Part shown: piece by piece, positions 1 through 5,949 of the stretch | Position numbering within the stretch: the stretch's first letter is position 1 | Layout: each line of letters starts with the position of its first letter | NCBI GenBank assembly: GCA_047606565.1 | Contig: JASGEH010000218.1 | Span: forward strand, 1-7,770 | Reading direction: 5' to 3' | From: Comamonas_F sp047606565 | GTDB lineage: Bacteria; Pseudomonadota; Gammaproteobacteria; Burkholderiales; Burkholderiaceae_C | DNA: 7,770 nt | The notes under the pieces: generated by a model | Told to the model about the DNA's origin: nothing | What the model saw: the letters and a program-made list of their open reading frames with translations, nothing else | Database searches by the model: none | Program-made: the position numbers and the translations under genes

Positions 1-285
1 GGCCTGGCTCCCTTGCTCGACGCCATCCTGGTGTCCGAGGCCGAAGGCGTGCACAAACCCGATCCCCTCATCTTCCAGCGCGCCCTGCGGGCACTCGGCC
101 TGGCGGCCCACGAAGCCGTCCACGTCGGCGACCACCCGGTCAACGATGTGGCTGGCGCCCACGCCGCCGGACTGCGCACAGTGTGGCTACGCGACAACTA
201 TTGGCCCGAGCCGCCCGAGGCCGACGCCACCATCAACCTGTTGAGCGAACTGCCAGCCCTTCTTGCAGACGGGCTTGGTGGGTGA
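1..285 (+). CDS. HAD-superfamily hydrolase, C-terminal part (5' end outside window)
   Basis: The frame is open from base 1 to a TGA at 283-285, giving the last 94 residues of a haloacid dehalogenase-like phosphatase. Visible are the motif III lysine in GVHKPDP (about residue 19 of the fragment) and motif IV, VGDHPVNDV (about 42-50), followed by AGAHAAGLRTVWL, the usual sequence after the second acidic motif. Motif I, with the nucleophilic DxD, and motif II lie upstream of the window. Family knowledge: such proteins are cytoplasmic, magnesium-dependent phosphatases or dehalogenases acting on small phosphorylated metabolites; the substrate cannot be read from this part. A TTG at 13 could be mistaken for a start, but the frame is open upstream of it and a complete HAD protein needs over 100 more residues. 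The 227-bp gap after it suggests it is not co-transcribed with the porin. Confidence 0.88.
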   Translation, partial: GLAPLLDAILVSEAEGVHKPDPLIFQRALRALGLAAHEAVHVGDHPVNDVAGAHAAGLRTVWLRDNYWPEPPEADATINLLSELPALLADGLGG

Positions 286-342
286 GCTTGCCCCAGTATC
301 GAGGCGACGCGGACACGACGCGACGTGGGTGCAGAAAAATGC

Positions 343-373
343 TTAACACACTTCAGCACACGATGGTTATATT
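343..373 (+). promoter_or_regulatory. Candidate porin promoter in AT-rich leader
   Basis: The gap 286-512 becomes strikingly AT-rich from about 331 to 450, unlike the GC-rich surroundings. The best sigma70-like pair I see is TTAACA (343-348) and TATATT (368-373), but the 19-bp spacer is longer than ideal. An alternative is TTCACG (380-385) with TACAAA (404-409), 18 bp apart. A near-palindrome, ATTTG at 394-398 and CAAAT at 406-410 around AATATT, could be a regulator site. The assignment rests on motif matching by eye only. Confidence 0.3.
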
Positions 374-452
374 TCCATATTCACGCACAGATTATTTGAA
401 TATTACAAATACAATTAAAAGAAATTTATGGTTACGTGATCAAATTGTTTTG

Positions 453-478
453 CCGATACGCCAACCCCGACGCATCGG
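453..478 (+). other. Possible hairpin in porin 5' leader
   Basis: CCGAT (453-457) pairs with ATCGG (474-478) and CG (459-460) with CG (471-472), with one A/C mismatch and a 10-nt loop. It lies 25 nt before the porin Shine-Dalgarno and inside the expected leader RNA. It could stabilise the message or be a regulatory fold, or arise by chance. Confidence 0.3.
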
Positions 479-512
479 TTCCCCAAAAACACAATTTAAA
501 CCTGAGGGTTTC

Positions 513-1583
513 ATGAGCAAGAAAGCCATCGCACTCGCCATCGCAGGCGCATTCTCCATGGGCGCGTTCGCCCAATCTTCCGTGACGATTTATGGAAAAA
601 TCGACGTCGGCTATAGTTACTCCAATATCAGCAGCACCAAATTCACCCAGGCAGCCAACCAAGTGAACGGTGGTCGAATCGGCTTCACCGGAACCGAGGA
701 TCTGGGTAACGGCCTGCGCGCCGGGTTCGTGGTCGAACAAGGCTTCTCCGCCGACACCGGCACGACCGGCCAGAACGGCGGGCTCGGCGGCCGCCAGTCC
801 TACATCAGCCTGAAGAAAGATACCTGGGGCGAAGTCCGCGCGGGCCGCCAATACACCCTGCTCGACGACTGGGCCGGCAACTACTCGCCGCTCAGCACCT
901 CGGGCTATGCCTACGGTTCCGCCGGCTATATCGTCAACGACGACCAGGGACGTCTGAACAACGCCCTGACCTACTATTCGCCGAAATGGTCCGGCCTGCA
1001 AGTGAGCCTGCAAGCCGCTCCCAAGGAAAGCACCAGCAACGGCGCCTACACCAATTCGTCGACCGCCACCCTCACCGGCGAATCGCGTGCCCATTACGCC
1101 GCTGCGCTGAACTACACCAACGGCCCGCTGGCCCTGGGTCTGGCGCTGTCGAAGAACTACGGCCTCGACACCGACCTCGACCTCAACAACAAGGTTCTGG
1201 CGCAGTTGGGCGGTACCTACGACCTGGGTTTCCTGAAACTCTTCGCCCAGTATGAATATGACGGTACCAAGGCCGACTACGGCGTCTCCGGCAGCGATTC
1301 GTACGGCAAGAAGAATGCCTATCTGGTTGGTATCAATGTGCCCGCGGGCGCCTGGCTCTTCAAGGCCGGCATCGGCTACGCGGAAAACGCCAACCGTTCC
1401 ACCAGTTCCATCTTGCAAGGTTCGGTCACCCAATTCGCCCTGGGCGCCGATTACCTGCTCTCCAAGCGCACCAAACTCTATGCCGGCCTCGGCGTGCTCA
1501 AGGGTCAATACGACGCCGACGGCACCCGCGACGGCCAGCGCACCGCCAAGGCGGCCGTGACGGGCATCGTTCACCAGTTCTGA
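513..1583 (+). CDS. Gram-negative general porin (trimeric outer-membrane channel)
   Basis: This is a 356-residue beta-barrel porin of the Burkholderiales type, which lets small hydrophilic solutes diffuse through the outer membrane. Residues 1-20 are a Sec signal peptide (MSKK, hydrophobic core, AFA cleavage before QSSVT). The first strand SSVTIYGKIDVGY, the block GGRIGFTGTEDLGNGLRAGF (53-72), GGRQSYISL and GEVRAGRQYTL (92-116), RLNNALTYYSP (147-157) and GADYLLSKRTKLYAGL (311-326) match the order of conserved strands in this family. The protein ends in Phe (HQF), the signal for insertion by the BAM complex. ATG 513 is chosen because it starts the signal peptide and has GAGGG 4 nt upstream; in-frame starts back to 183 would put 110 extra residues ahead of it and overlap the HAD gene. 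An AT-rich leader precedes it and a REP-like pair follows. A small hairpin (CCAGTT/AACTGG, 1574-1589) encloses the stop codon. Ion selectivity cannot be told from sequence. Confidence 0.96.
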   Translation: MSKKAIALAIAGAFSMGAFAQSSVTIYGKIDVGYSYSNISSTKFTQAANQVNGGRIGFTGTEDLGNGLRAGFVVEQGFSADTGTTGQNGGLGGRQSYISLKKDTWGEVRAGRQYTLLDDWAGNYSPLSTSGYAYGSAGYIVNDDQGRLNNALTYYSPKWSGLQVSLQAAPKESTSNGAYTNSSTATLTGESRAHYAAALNYTNGPLALGLALSKNYGLDTDLDLNNKVLAQLGGTYDLGFLKLFAQYEYDGTKADYGVSGSDSYGKKNAYLVGINVPAGAWLFKAGIGYAENANRSTSSILQGSVTQFALGADYLLSKRTKLYAGLGVLKGQYDADGTRDGQRTAKAAVTGIVHQF

Positions 1584-1625
1584 AACTGGCCCGCCCCCTC
1601 CATCCCGGCCACAGGCCACTAACCG

Positions 1626-1744
1626 CTCCCCTCTCCCCCGCGGGAGAGGAGTTGGGGGAGAGGGGGTCACGGTATGCGGTCGTCCCCTGGCGCCCATGCC
1701 AGCATCCCCCACTCCCCCAACCATCCCCCGTCAGGGGAAGGGAG
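1626..1744. repeat. Inverted pair of REP-like palindromic repeats
   Basis: Two about 41-bp copies lie in opposite orientation at 1626-1666 and 1704-1744. Each has a C-rich start, a short palindromic core and the shared block GTTGGGGGAG followed by GGGGG. The block at 1651-1666 pairs with 1706-1721 over 16 positions with one mismatch, leaving a 39-nt loop. Inside copy one, 1628-1639 pairs perfectly over 12 bp with 1654-1665, and a competing 7-bp stem joins 1631-1637 to 1642-1648. In copy two, CCCC/GGGG forms a 4-nt-loop hairpin at 1726-1737. It sits between the 3' ends of convergent genes, where REP and BIME-type repeats are commonly found. It could act as a two-way transcription barrier, but there is no T-tract. 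It accounts for most of the 236-bp gap 1584-1819. Confidence 0.75.
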
Positions 1745-1819
1745 TACGACCGGGGGCAGACTGGACCGCAGATGCCTGGTTCATCTCGCATGACCGGGGA
1801 ACTCCGCCCGGATCTCGCG

Positions 1820-2242
1820 TCAATCCTCGAGCCAGAGCCGTGTAAGCCGATGCCCTTCAGGCGTGCGATAGCGGTCGAAATCCTTGCGATCGACGGTCAG
1901 GACGTCGTGGATGCCCAACCGATCGGCGGCAAACACCAGGGCCACATCGGCCAAGTCTGCGCCGCCATCGGCATAGCGCTGCATGAAATCGGCCATTTCA
2001 CCCAACGTGGCGGGGTCGCTGCTCACGACCGTCAGGCGGCCGGCGGCCGCCCAGCGCATCAGATTGAGTTTGCCGACGTCATCCAGCAAATAACCCGCTT
2101 CGGTCAACACTTCCCACACGGTGTACAGGCGAACGCCTGCCAAAGCCTGTAGCATCTGGCGCGCACTGGCATGGTGCCGGTCGGCGTCATGGAACAGCGC
2201 GACCAGAAAACCCGTGTCAGTCAGCGTAGCCGTGCTTTTCAC
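1820..2242 (-). CDS. vapC: PIN-domain ribonuclease toxin (VapC-like)
   Basis: This 140-residue protein is a PIN-domain endoribonuclease of a type II toxin-antitoxin pair. It begins LTDTGFLVALF with the first catalytic Asp at residue 9, then HDADRHHA. Further acids are Glu44 in TVWEVLTEAGYLL, Asp96 and Asp99 in ADLADVALVFAAD, and Asp118 in VLTVDRKDFDRY. This is the usual magnesium-binding quartet, and the length is normal for the family. I chose the GTG at 2242 because GGAG (plus-strand 2250-2253) lies 7 nt upstream and the PIN strand starts at once. An earlier in-frame ATG would only add antitoxin-frame shadow. The gene overlaps the antitoxin end by 26 nt, which implies translational coupling. 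Known members cleave tRNA, rRNA or mRNA; the target here is unknown. Such genes have also been annotated as simple ribonucleases. Confidence 0.9.
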   Translation of the reverse strand: MKSTATLTDTGFLVALFHDADRHHASARQMLQALAGVRLYTVWEVLTEAGYLLDDVGKLNLMRWAAAGRLTVVSSDPATLGEMADFMQRYADGGADLADVALVFAADRLGIHDVLTVDRKDFDRYRTPEGHRLTRLWLED

Positions 2243-2483
2243 GCAGCCGCTCCACAATGGCGCGCCGTCGCGCATCGGCGACGCTGTCCGGACGGCGCAG
2301 CCCTCCCCCTTGCCCAATGTAGAGCGCATCGATCTCGGCGGCGCTGGACTGCGGCGGCAACACCTTGGCCGCATAAGCGGCGATGCTGCGCCGGATGAAC
2401 TCCGATTTGCTGATGCGCAACTGGCTGGACGCCCGCTCCAGCAGGGCTTCATCGTCAGCGGCCAGGCGGATGGACAGAGGCAT
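2217..2483 (-). CDS. Ribbon-helix-helix antitoxin, partner of PIN toxin
   Basis: This 88-residue protein starts MPLSIRLAADDEALLERASSQ and continues RISKSEFIRRSIAAYAAK. That is a beta strand and two helices of a ribbon-helix-helix (CopG/MetJ-like) DNA-binding domain in residues 1-40. The polar, charged C-terminal half (about 45-88) is the expected toxin-binding tail. The start ATG at 2483 has a strong AAGGAG 6 nt upstream (plus-strand 2490-2495); an in-frame start 21 nt earlier lacks this. It precedes the toxin gene and overlaps it by 26 nt, the normal order in type II modules. Family knowledge: the protein neutralises the toxin and represses its own operon by binding palindromic DNA, and a palindrome lies just upstream at 2506-2528. 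Confidence 0.88.
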   Translation of the reverse strand: MPLSIRLAADDEALLERASSQLRISKSEFIRRSIAAYAAKVLPPQSSAAEIDALYIGQGGGLRRPDSVADARRRAIVERLREKHGYAD

Positions 2484-2505
2484 GGCGATCTCCTTGTATC
2501 GCACA

Positions 2506-2528
2506 GTGTATTACAGACGTGAATACAC
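2506..2528 (-). promoter_or_regulatory. Candidate autoregulatory operator of toxin-antitoxin operon
   Basis: GTGTATT (2506-2512) and AATACAC (2522-2528) form a perfect 7-bp inverted repeat with a 9-bp spacer. It ends 22 bp upstream of the antitoxin ATG, where the promoter should be. Ribbon-helix-helix antitoxins usually bind such sites as dimer pairs. Minus-strand -10-like sequences (TACACT, TAATAC) fall inside the palindrome, but no convincing -35 is visible. Confidence 0.5.
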
Positions 2529-2543
2529 GACACACACGGATAC

Positions 2544-2562
2544 GGCTGCCAGCGCGGCAGCC
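2544..2562 (-). terminator. GC-rich hairpin after SsuA-like gene
   Basis: GGCTGCC (2544-2550) and GGCAGCC (2556-2562) make a perfect 7-bp stem with a 5-nt loop, 8 bp past the stop codon of the upstream minus-strand binding-protein gene. No T-run follows, so it is at best a weak intrinsic terminator or a 3'-end stabiliser. It separates that gene from the toxin-antitoxin promoter. Confidence 0.4.
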
Positions 2563-2570
2563 CTCATCAC

Positions 2571-3617
2571 TCAACTCCCCTCGAACGCCTGCAGCTCGGG
2601 AAACACATAGTCCTTCCACGACGCCGGCTTGTGCTTGAGGGTGCCGATGCGGTGCAGGAACTCGGCCTGCGCGTAGGTGCCGCGCGCGGCCAGGACGGCG
2701 CGCTGGGCCGGGTTTTGCAGGATGGCCAGGATTTCTTCCGGCGTCTGCTTGCTCTGCGTGACGCGCACGTAGGCGCGCGCGGCCTCGGCCTTGTCGGCGG
2801 CGATGCGCTGGTGGGCCTCGCGGATGGCCTCGAAGACGGCCTTGAAGACCTGGGGGTTGGCCTTGCGGAAAGGTGTGGTGCCGTAGAGGAAGGTGTTGGT
2901 GGCCGGACCGCCCAGGATCTCGTCGGAGGTGGTCACCACGTGGATGTTGGGGCTGGCGATCTGCTGGTAGGCAAACGGCGCGACGGCAAAATTGGCCGTG
3001 ATCTCGGACTTGCCCGCGATCAGCGCCGCCGTGGCGTCGGGGTGCGGCAGCGAAACCGTCAAGGCGTCGAGCCGGGTGTAGTTCTGGATGCCCCAGAGGC
3101 GCGAGGCCGCGAGCTGCAGCCACTGCGCCTGCGCCGACACCTTCACGCCGGGCAGCGCGATGCGGTCCTTCTCGCTGAAGTCGGCAATCGTCTTGACGGC
3201 CGGGTTGTTGCTGGTGAGGAAGGCGGTGGAGCCGTCGAGCCCGGCGACCGCCTTGACGCCGAGCTTGCCCTGGGTGCGGTCCCACAGCAGCAGCAGCGGG
3301 CCGATGCCGCCGCCGGTGAAGTCGACCGCGCCAGCCAGCAGCGCCTCGGTGATGCCGGTGCCGCTGGCCAGTTGCACCCATTCGACCTTGACGGGCACGC
3401 CCAGCGCCTGCGCGTGCTTTTCGATCAGGCCCTGGTCCTGCGCGACGATCAGCGGCAGGTAAGGCAGGCCGAACTGCTTGGCGATGCGCACGGTGCCGGT
3501 TTCCGCGTAGGCGGGCGGCAGTGACCACAGCGCCGCGCTGGTGGCAAGGATGGCGGCGGCGCTTTGCAGCAGGCGGCGGCGGCGCGGATGGCGAACGGGA
3601 GAGGCGGTGTGAGGCAT
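2571..3617 (-). CDS. Periplasmic substrate-binding protein, SsuA/NrtA/TauA type
   Basis: This 348-residue ABC-importer binding protein belongs to the NMT1/SsuA-like family (aliphatic sulfonate, taurine, nitrate). The N-terminus HPRRRRLLQ followed by an Ala/Leu-rich core and AYA (cleavage after residue 38) is an export signal; the arginines hint at, but do not prove, Tat export. The mature start TVRIAKQFGLPYLPLIVAQDQGLIEKHAQ (about 42-70) is the typical first lobe. SGTGITEALLAGAVDFTGGGIGPLLLLWD (85-113) carries the usual residues lining the cleft, and PHPDATAALIAGKSEITANF (191-210) is a second-lobe hallmark. ATG 3617 is preferred because it gives a normal signal peptide; no clear Shine-Dalgarno precedes it, and an ATG at 3653 and a TTG at 3680 are alternatives. 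No cognate permease or ATPase of the Ssu type lies beside it. The ligand is unproven, though the neighbouring monooxygenase suggests organosulfur. It is split from the upstream genes by two strong palindromes, so it may have its own promoter. Confidence 0.88.
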   Translation of the reverse strand: MPHTASPVRHPRRRRLLQSAAAILATSAALWSLPPAYAETGTVRIAKQFGLPYLPLIVAQDQGLIEKHAQALGVPVKVEWVQLASGTGITEALLAGAVDFTGGGIGPLLLLWDRTQGKLGVKAVAGLDGSTAFLTSNNPAVKTIADFSEKDRIALPGVKVSAQAQWLQLAASRLWGIQNYTRLDALTVSLPHPDATAALIAGKSEITANFAVAPFAYQQIASPNIHVVTTSDEILGGPATNTFLYGTTPFRKANPQVFKAVFEAIREAHQRIAADKAEAARAYVRVTQSKQTPEEILAILQNPAQRAVLAARGTYAQAEFLHRIGTLKHKPASWKDYVFPELQAFEGS

Positions 3618-3709
3618 GACGGTCTGTGAACGGTGGGCAAAGAAGCCCGGCATTCTGGCGATGGCCCCGGCGCGGCGCAACGAAGAAGAATGGATTTACT
3701 TGCTCACCC

Positions 3710-3840
3710 AGGGTGTGTCATCAATTGATCGGGCCCAGCGTTGCCGTGGGCTTGCGCATGAGCATGCGCGGCGCCCACGCCGCCTTGCACTGCATCCGGC
3801 ATGTCCTTTCGCTGGGCCCGATCAATTGATGACACACCCT
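3710..3840. mobile_element. 131-bp MITE-like element with perfect 31-bp inverted repeats
   Basis: Positions 3710-3740 and 3810-3840 are exact reverse complements over 31 bp (outer end AGGGTGTGTCATC, inner end GGGCCCAGCG), enclosing 69 bp. Each arm also contains the palindromes ATCAATTGAT and GGGCCC. The core holds another hairpin: 3745-3751 with 3773-3779 (7 bp) and GCGCAT/ATGCGC (3754-3759 with 3764-3769) around a 4-nt loop. No coding sequence fits, so any transposase would act in trans. I see no convincing target-site duplication: the flanks are CTCACCC on the left and AGCGAGG on the right. It lies between the monooxygenase and SsuA-like genes. The alternative is a host structural or regulatory element, but exact 31-bp arms favour a mobile origin. 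I cannot assign it to an IS family. Confidence 0.65.
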
Positions 3841-3844
3841 AGCG

Positions 3845-3864
3845 AGGCGCCGCCGGCGGCGCCT
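3845..3864 (-). terminator. Perfect 20-bp GC palindrome at monooxygenase stop codon
   Basis: AGGCGCCGCC (3845-3854) is followed directly by its reverse complement GGCGGCGCCT (3855-3864), reaching into the TAG stop of the monooxygenase (3863-3865). The RNA would fold into a very stable stem with a minimal loop. No U-run follows, so it is a candidate attenuator, RNA-end stabiliser or imperfect terminator rather than a classical one. It lies 4 bp from the 131-bp inverted-repeat element. Confidence 0.5.
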
Positions 3865-4900
3865 ACGCCTGCCCTTGCCCTTGCGGGCGCCAGCCCAGCT
3901 CGGGGGCAATGCGGGTGGCGACGTCTTCCAGTATCTGGGCGTACTGCTCGGCCGTGAATTCGTAGGGCAGCTCCAGCCGCAGTTCGTCGACTTCGCGCAG
4001 CACCGGATCGGCGTACAGCCGCTCCAGGATCTCGTCGGCGCTGCCGACCAGGTCCGGCGAATACAACGTGCGCCGCTCGCCCTGCGGTGCCAGGGTGCGC
4101 GCGTGGCGGCTGGCGGCGTAGTCGGCATAGTGCCGGCGGGTGGCGGCATCGGCGCTGTCGGTCGGCACGATGACGCGGCCGAGGGCAATGCGCGGGCGGC
4201 GCCCCGCCCGTGGCGGGAGTTGCGCGCGGTAGAGCGCCAGCTGGGCCAGTTGGGCGGCGTGGAAATCGTCGGTGCCCTCGCCCGAGGTGAGGTTGCCGAT
4301 GAGCAGGTTGAAGCCGTGCGCGCCCGCCCAGCCGACCGAGCGCAGCGAGCCGCCGCCGTACCACAACCGCTCGGCCAGCCCCGGCGCGTGCGGCTGCAGG
4401 CGCGGGCGCTGCTGGTTGCCAGGCGAGACGATCAAAGTCTGCTCGTCGCCGAGGTAGCGGCCGCTGAGGTTGTCGGCCAGGCGCTGCACGCGCGCGTGCG
4501 AGAAGTCCTGCTCACGCCAGCGCTCGTCAAAGACCAGCGGCCCGATCAGCTCAGCATGGTTGGGCAGGCCCGCGCTCAGGCCGATATTGAGGCGTCCGCG
4601 CGACAGCACATCGGCCAGCGACAGATCCTCGGCCAGACGAAACGGGCTCTCGTAGCCCATCTGGATGACAGCCGCGCCCAGCTCGATGCGGCGCGTGCGC
4701 TGGCTGGCCGCCGCCAAGAAGGTCGCGGCCGAGGACACGCCGTGTTCCAGGTGACGCTGACGCACCCAGGCCCCGTCGTAGCCCAGCCGCTCGCCCAGCG
4801 CGAACAGTTCCAGGATGCGCTCCAGCCCGTCGGCGGGCTGGTCGTCGGCGTAGTTGCCGGGCGTGAGGAAAGCGAGGTGGCGGACGAAAGGACGGGACAT
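3863..4900 (-). CDS. Luciferase-like (LLM class) flavin-dependent monooxygenase
   Basis: This 345-residue cytoplasmic oxygenase has the bacterial-luciferase TIM-barrel fold. It would use reduced FMN, supplied by a separate reductase, and oxygen to oxidise a small substrate. Supporting segments are ERLGYDGAWVRQRHLEHGVSS (37-57), ATFLAAASQRTRRIELGAAV (59-78), PFRLAEDLSLADVLSRGRLN (86-105, the family's best-conserved stretch), IGLSAG (106-111), and LWYGGGSLRSVGWAGAHGFNLLIGN (179-203). The length is normal. It resembles the LLM subgroup found beside sulfur-compound transporters (such as B. subtilis YtmO) more than SsuD, but I cannot prove subgroup membership. ATG 4900 lies 3 nt after the upstream binding-protein stop, in the same frame and with no visible Shine-Dalgarno, so translation is probably coupled. 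It is the last gene before a strong palindrome. The substrate is unknown; a thioether or S-modified amino acid is inferred from the neighbours. Confidence 0.9.
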   Translation of the reverse strand: MSRPFVRHLAFLTPGNYADDQPADGLERILELFALGERLGYDGAWVRQRHLEHGVSSAATFLAAASQRTRRIELGAAVIQMGYESPFRLAEDLSLADVLSRGRLNIGLSAGLPNHAELIGPLVFDERWREQDFSHARVQRLADNLSGRYLGDEQTLIVSPGNQQRPRLQPHAPGLAERLWYGGGSLRSVGWAGAHGFNLLIGNLTSGEGTDDFHAAQLAQLALYRAQLPPRAGRRPRIALGRVIVPTDSADAATRRHYADYAASRHARTLAPQGERRTLYSPDLVGSADEILERLYADPVLREVDELRLELPYEFTAEQYAQILEDVATRIAPELGWRPQGQGQA

Positions 4901-4903
4901 GGT

Positions 4904-5932
4904 TCAGGAACGGGGTTTCGGCTGCGACTTGGGCAGGCCGGGCGGGTTGGTTTCGGATGTCGGCAGCGCCTCGTCCTGCAATTGCCAGCGCTTGAGGATG
5001 CGCGCGTAGCTGCCGTCAGCGATCAGGCCGTTGGTGGCCAGCGTCAGCGCAGCGGCCAGGCCCGAGCCCTTGCGGGTGGCAATGGCGACGTCGGAACGGT
5101 CGGGCCAGCCCGCCGAGAGCGTGCCGACACGCTTGAGGTTGCGGTCGCGCGCGGCGATGAAGACCAGTTGCGCATGCGGGCGCACCATCACGTCGGCGCG
5201 CCCGGAAGCGATCGCCAGCAGGGCCGTGGCATCGTCGTCGTAATACTGCAACTCCAGCGGCTTGAGGCCAGCGGCCAAGTTGATCTCGTTCCACTTCAGC
5301 AGGATGCGCTCCTGGTTGGTACCCGCGCCCAGGATGATGCGCAGGCCGGCCGCATCGCGCGGCTCCTGGATGCGCTGGAGCGGACTCGTGCTCTTGGCGA
5401 AGAAGCCGTGCAGGCCCTGGCGGTAGGTGGAGAAGTCGAACTTTTCCTTGCGCTCCTCGGTCACGCCGACGTTGGAGATCACCGCGTCGTAGCGCCCCGA
5501 GGTCAGCCCGAGCGGCCAGTCGGCCCAGGCCACGGGCAGCAGCTCCAGCGTGAGCCCCAGGCTTTCGGCGATGGCGCTGGCGTAGTCCGGATCGGCGCCC
5601 ACCACGGTGCGCGCGTCGGTGGCGTAGCCGGCCAGGGGCGCGCCGCCCGGGGCGATGGCCACGGTGAACTTGCCGGGCGTGACGAAGTGGTAGCCGGCCG
5701 GGATGGCGGCGATCGCTCGTGCGTTCTTGCCGACGTGGATACGCCCGGCCTGCTGCGGGCTCAGGTCGAAGCCGGCGGCGGCGGCCGCTGCAGCCGCCGC
5801 ATCCTGCACCGGAGGGGCGGCATGCGCCGCACCGGGGGCTGCGGCCAGCGCAGCCAGGCCGGCGAGCAAGCCAACGAGCAGGTAGACCCGTCTGGCCGCG
5901 GGCGAACGAATCAGGGCGAAGGGGCTGGGCAT
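4904..5932 (-). CDS. Amino-acid-type ABC substrate-binding protein, tandem copy 2
   Basis: This 342-residue periplasmic protein is of the polar-amino-acid (SBP_bac_3) family. Residues 1 to about 38 are a Sec signal (LLVGLLAGLAALAA core, AHA end), followed by an unusual run of nine alanines (45-53). KFTVAIAPGG (88-97) starts lobe one. GRYDAVISNVGVTEERKEKFDFSTYR (146-171) holds the Thr and Arg (T158, R161) that in this family contact the substrate carboxylate. AGTNQERILL and QYYDDD (229-234) are hinge and lobe-two marks. GGAGG lies 8 nt before ATG 5932. It starts 17 nt after the previous binding protein and is its close paralogue: over a 101-residue block I count 74 identities. Differences are the alanine tract, a longer spacer before the binding domain, and a tail PPGLPKSQPKPRS. 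The ligand is an amino acid or derivative by family; a sulfur amino acid is an inference from the monooxygenase next door. Confidence 0.92.
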   Translation of the reverse strand: MPSPFALIRSPAARRVYLLVGLLAGLAALAAAPGAAHAAPPVQDAAAAAAAAAGFDLSPQQAGRIHVGKNARAIAAIPAGYHFVTPGKFTVAIAPGGAPLAGYATDARTVVGADPDYASAIAESLGLTLELLPVAWADWPLGLTSGRYDAVISNVGVTEERKEKFDFSTYRQGLHGFFAKSTSPLQRIQEPRDAAGLRIILGAGTNQERILLKWNEINLAAGLKPLELQYYDDDATALLAIASGRADVMVRPHAQLVFIAARDRNLKRVGTLSAGWPDRSDVAIATRKGSGLAAALTLATNGLIADGSYARILKRWQLQDEALPTSETNPPGLPKSQPKPRS

Positions 5933-5949
5933 ACGGGCGTCCTCCGGGA

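Noticed and set aside
183..512. N-terminal extension of the porin frame to 183
   Set aside because: It overlaps the HAD gene and would place 110 unrelated residues before an obvious signal peptide; GAGGG supports ATG 513.
432..1724. Minus-strand open frame of 430 codons
   Set aside because: It is antisense to the porin, whose signal peptide, strands and terminal Phe are clear. It also reads through the REP-like repeat.
1626..1744. CRISPR array
   Set aside because: Only two related units, in inverted orientation and with internal symmetry; not direct repeats with spacers.
1652..2152. Plus-strand frame of 166 codons
   Set aside because: It begins in the repeat and continues antisense to the PIN toxin gene; no recognisable protein.
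2243..2533. Toxin frame extended upstream to 2533
   Set aside because: The extension runs antiparallel to no motif, lies out of frame over the whole antitoxin gene and precedes the first PIN strand; GTG 2242 has a good ribosome site.
3618..3709. Promoter for the SsuA-like gene (TTGCGC, 17 bp, CAGAAT on minus strand)
   Set aside because: Only 3 of 6 and 4 of 6 consensus matches in GC-rich DNA; too weak to annotate, though a promoter in this gap is plausible.
3703..3847. Target-site duplication around the 131-bp element
   Set aside because: The flanking bases CTCACCC and AGCGAGG do not match in direct orientation, so no duplication is claimed.
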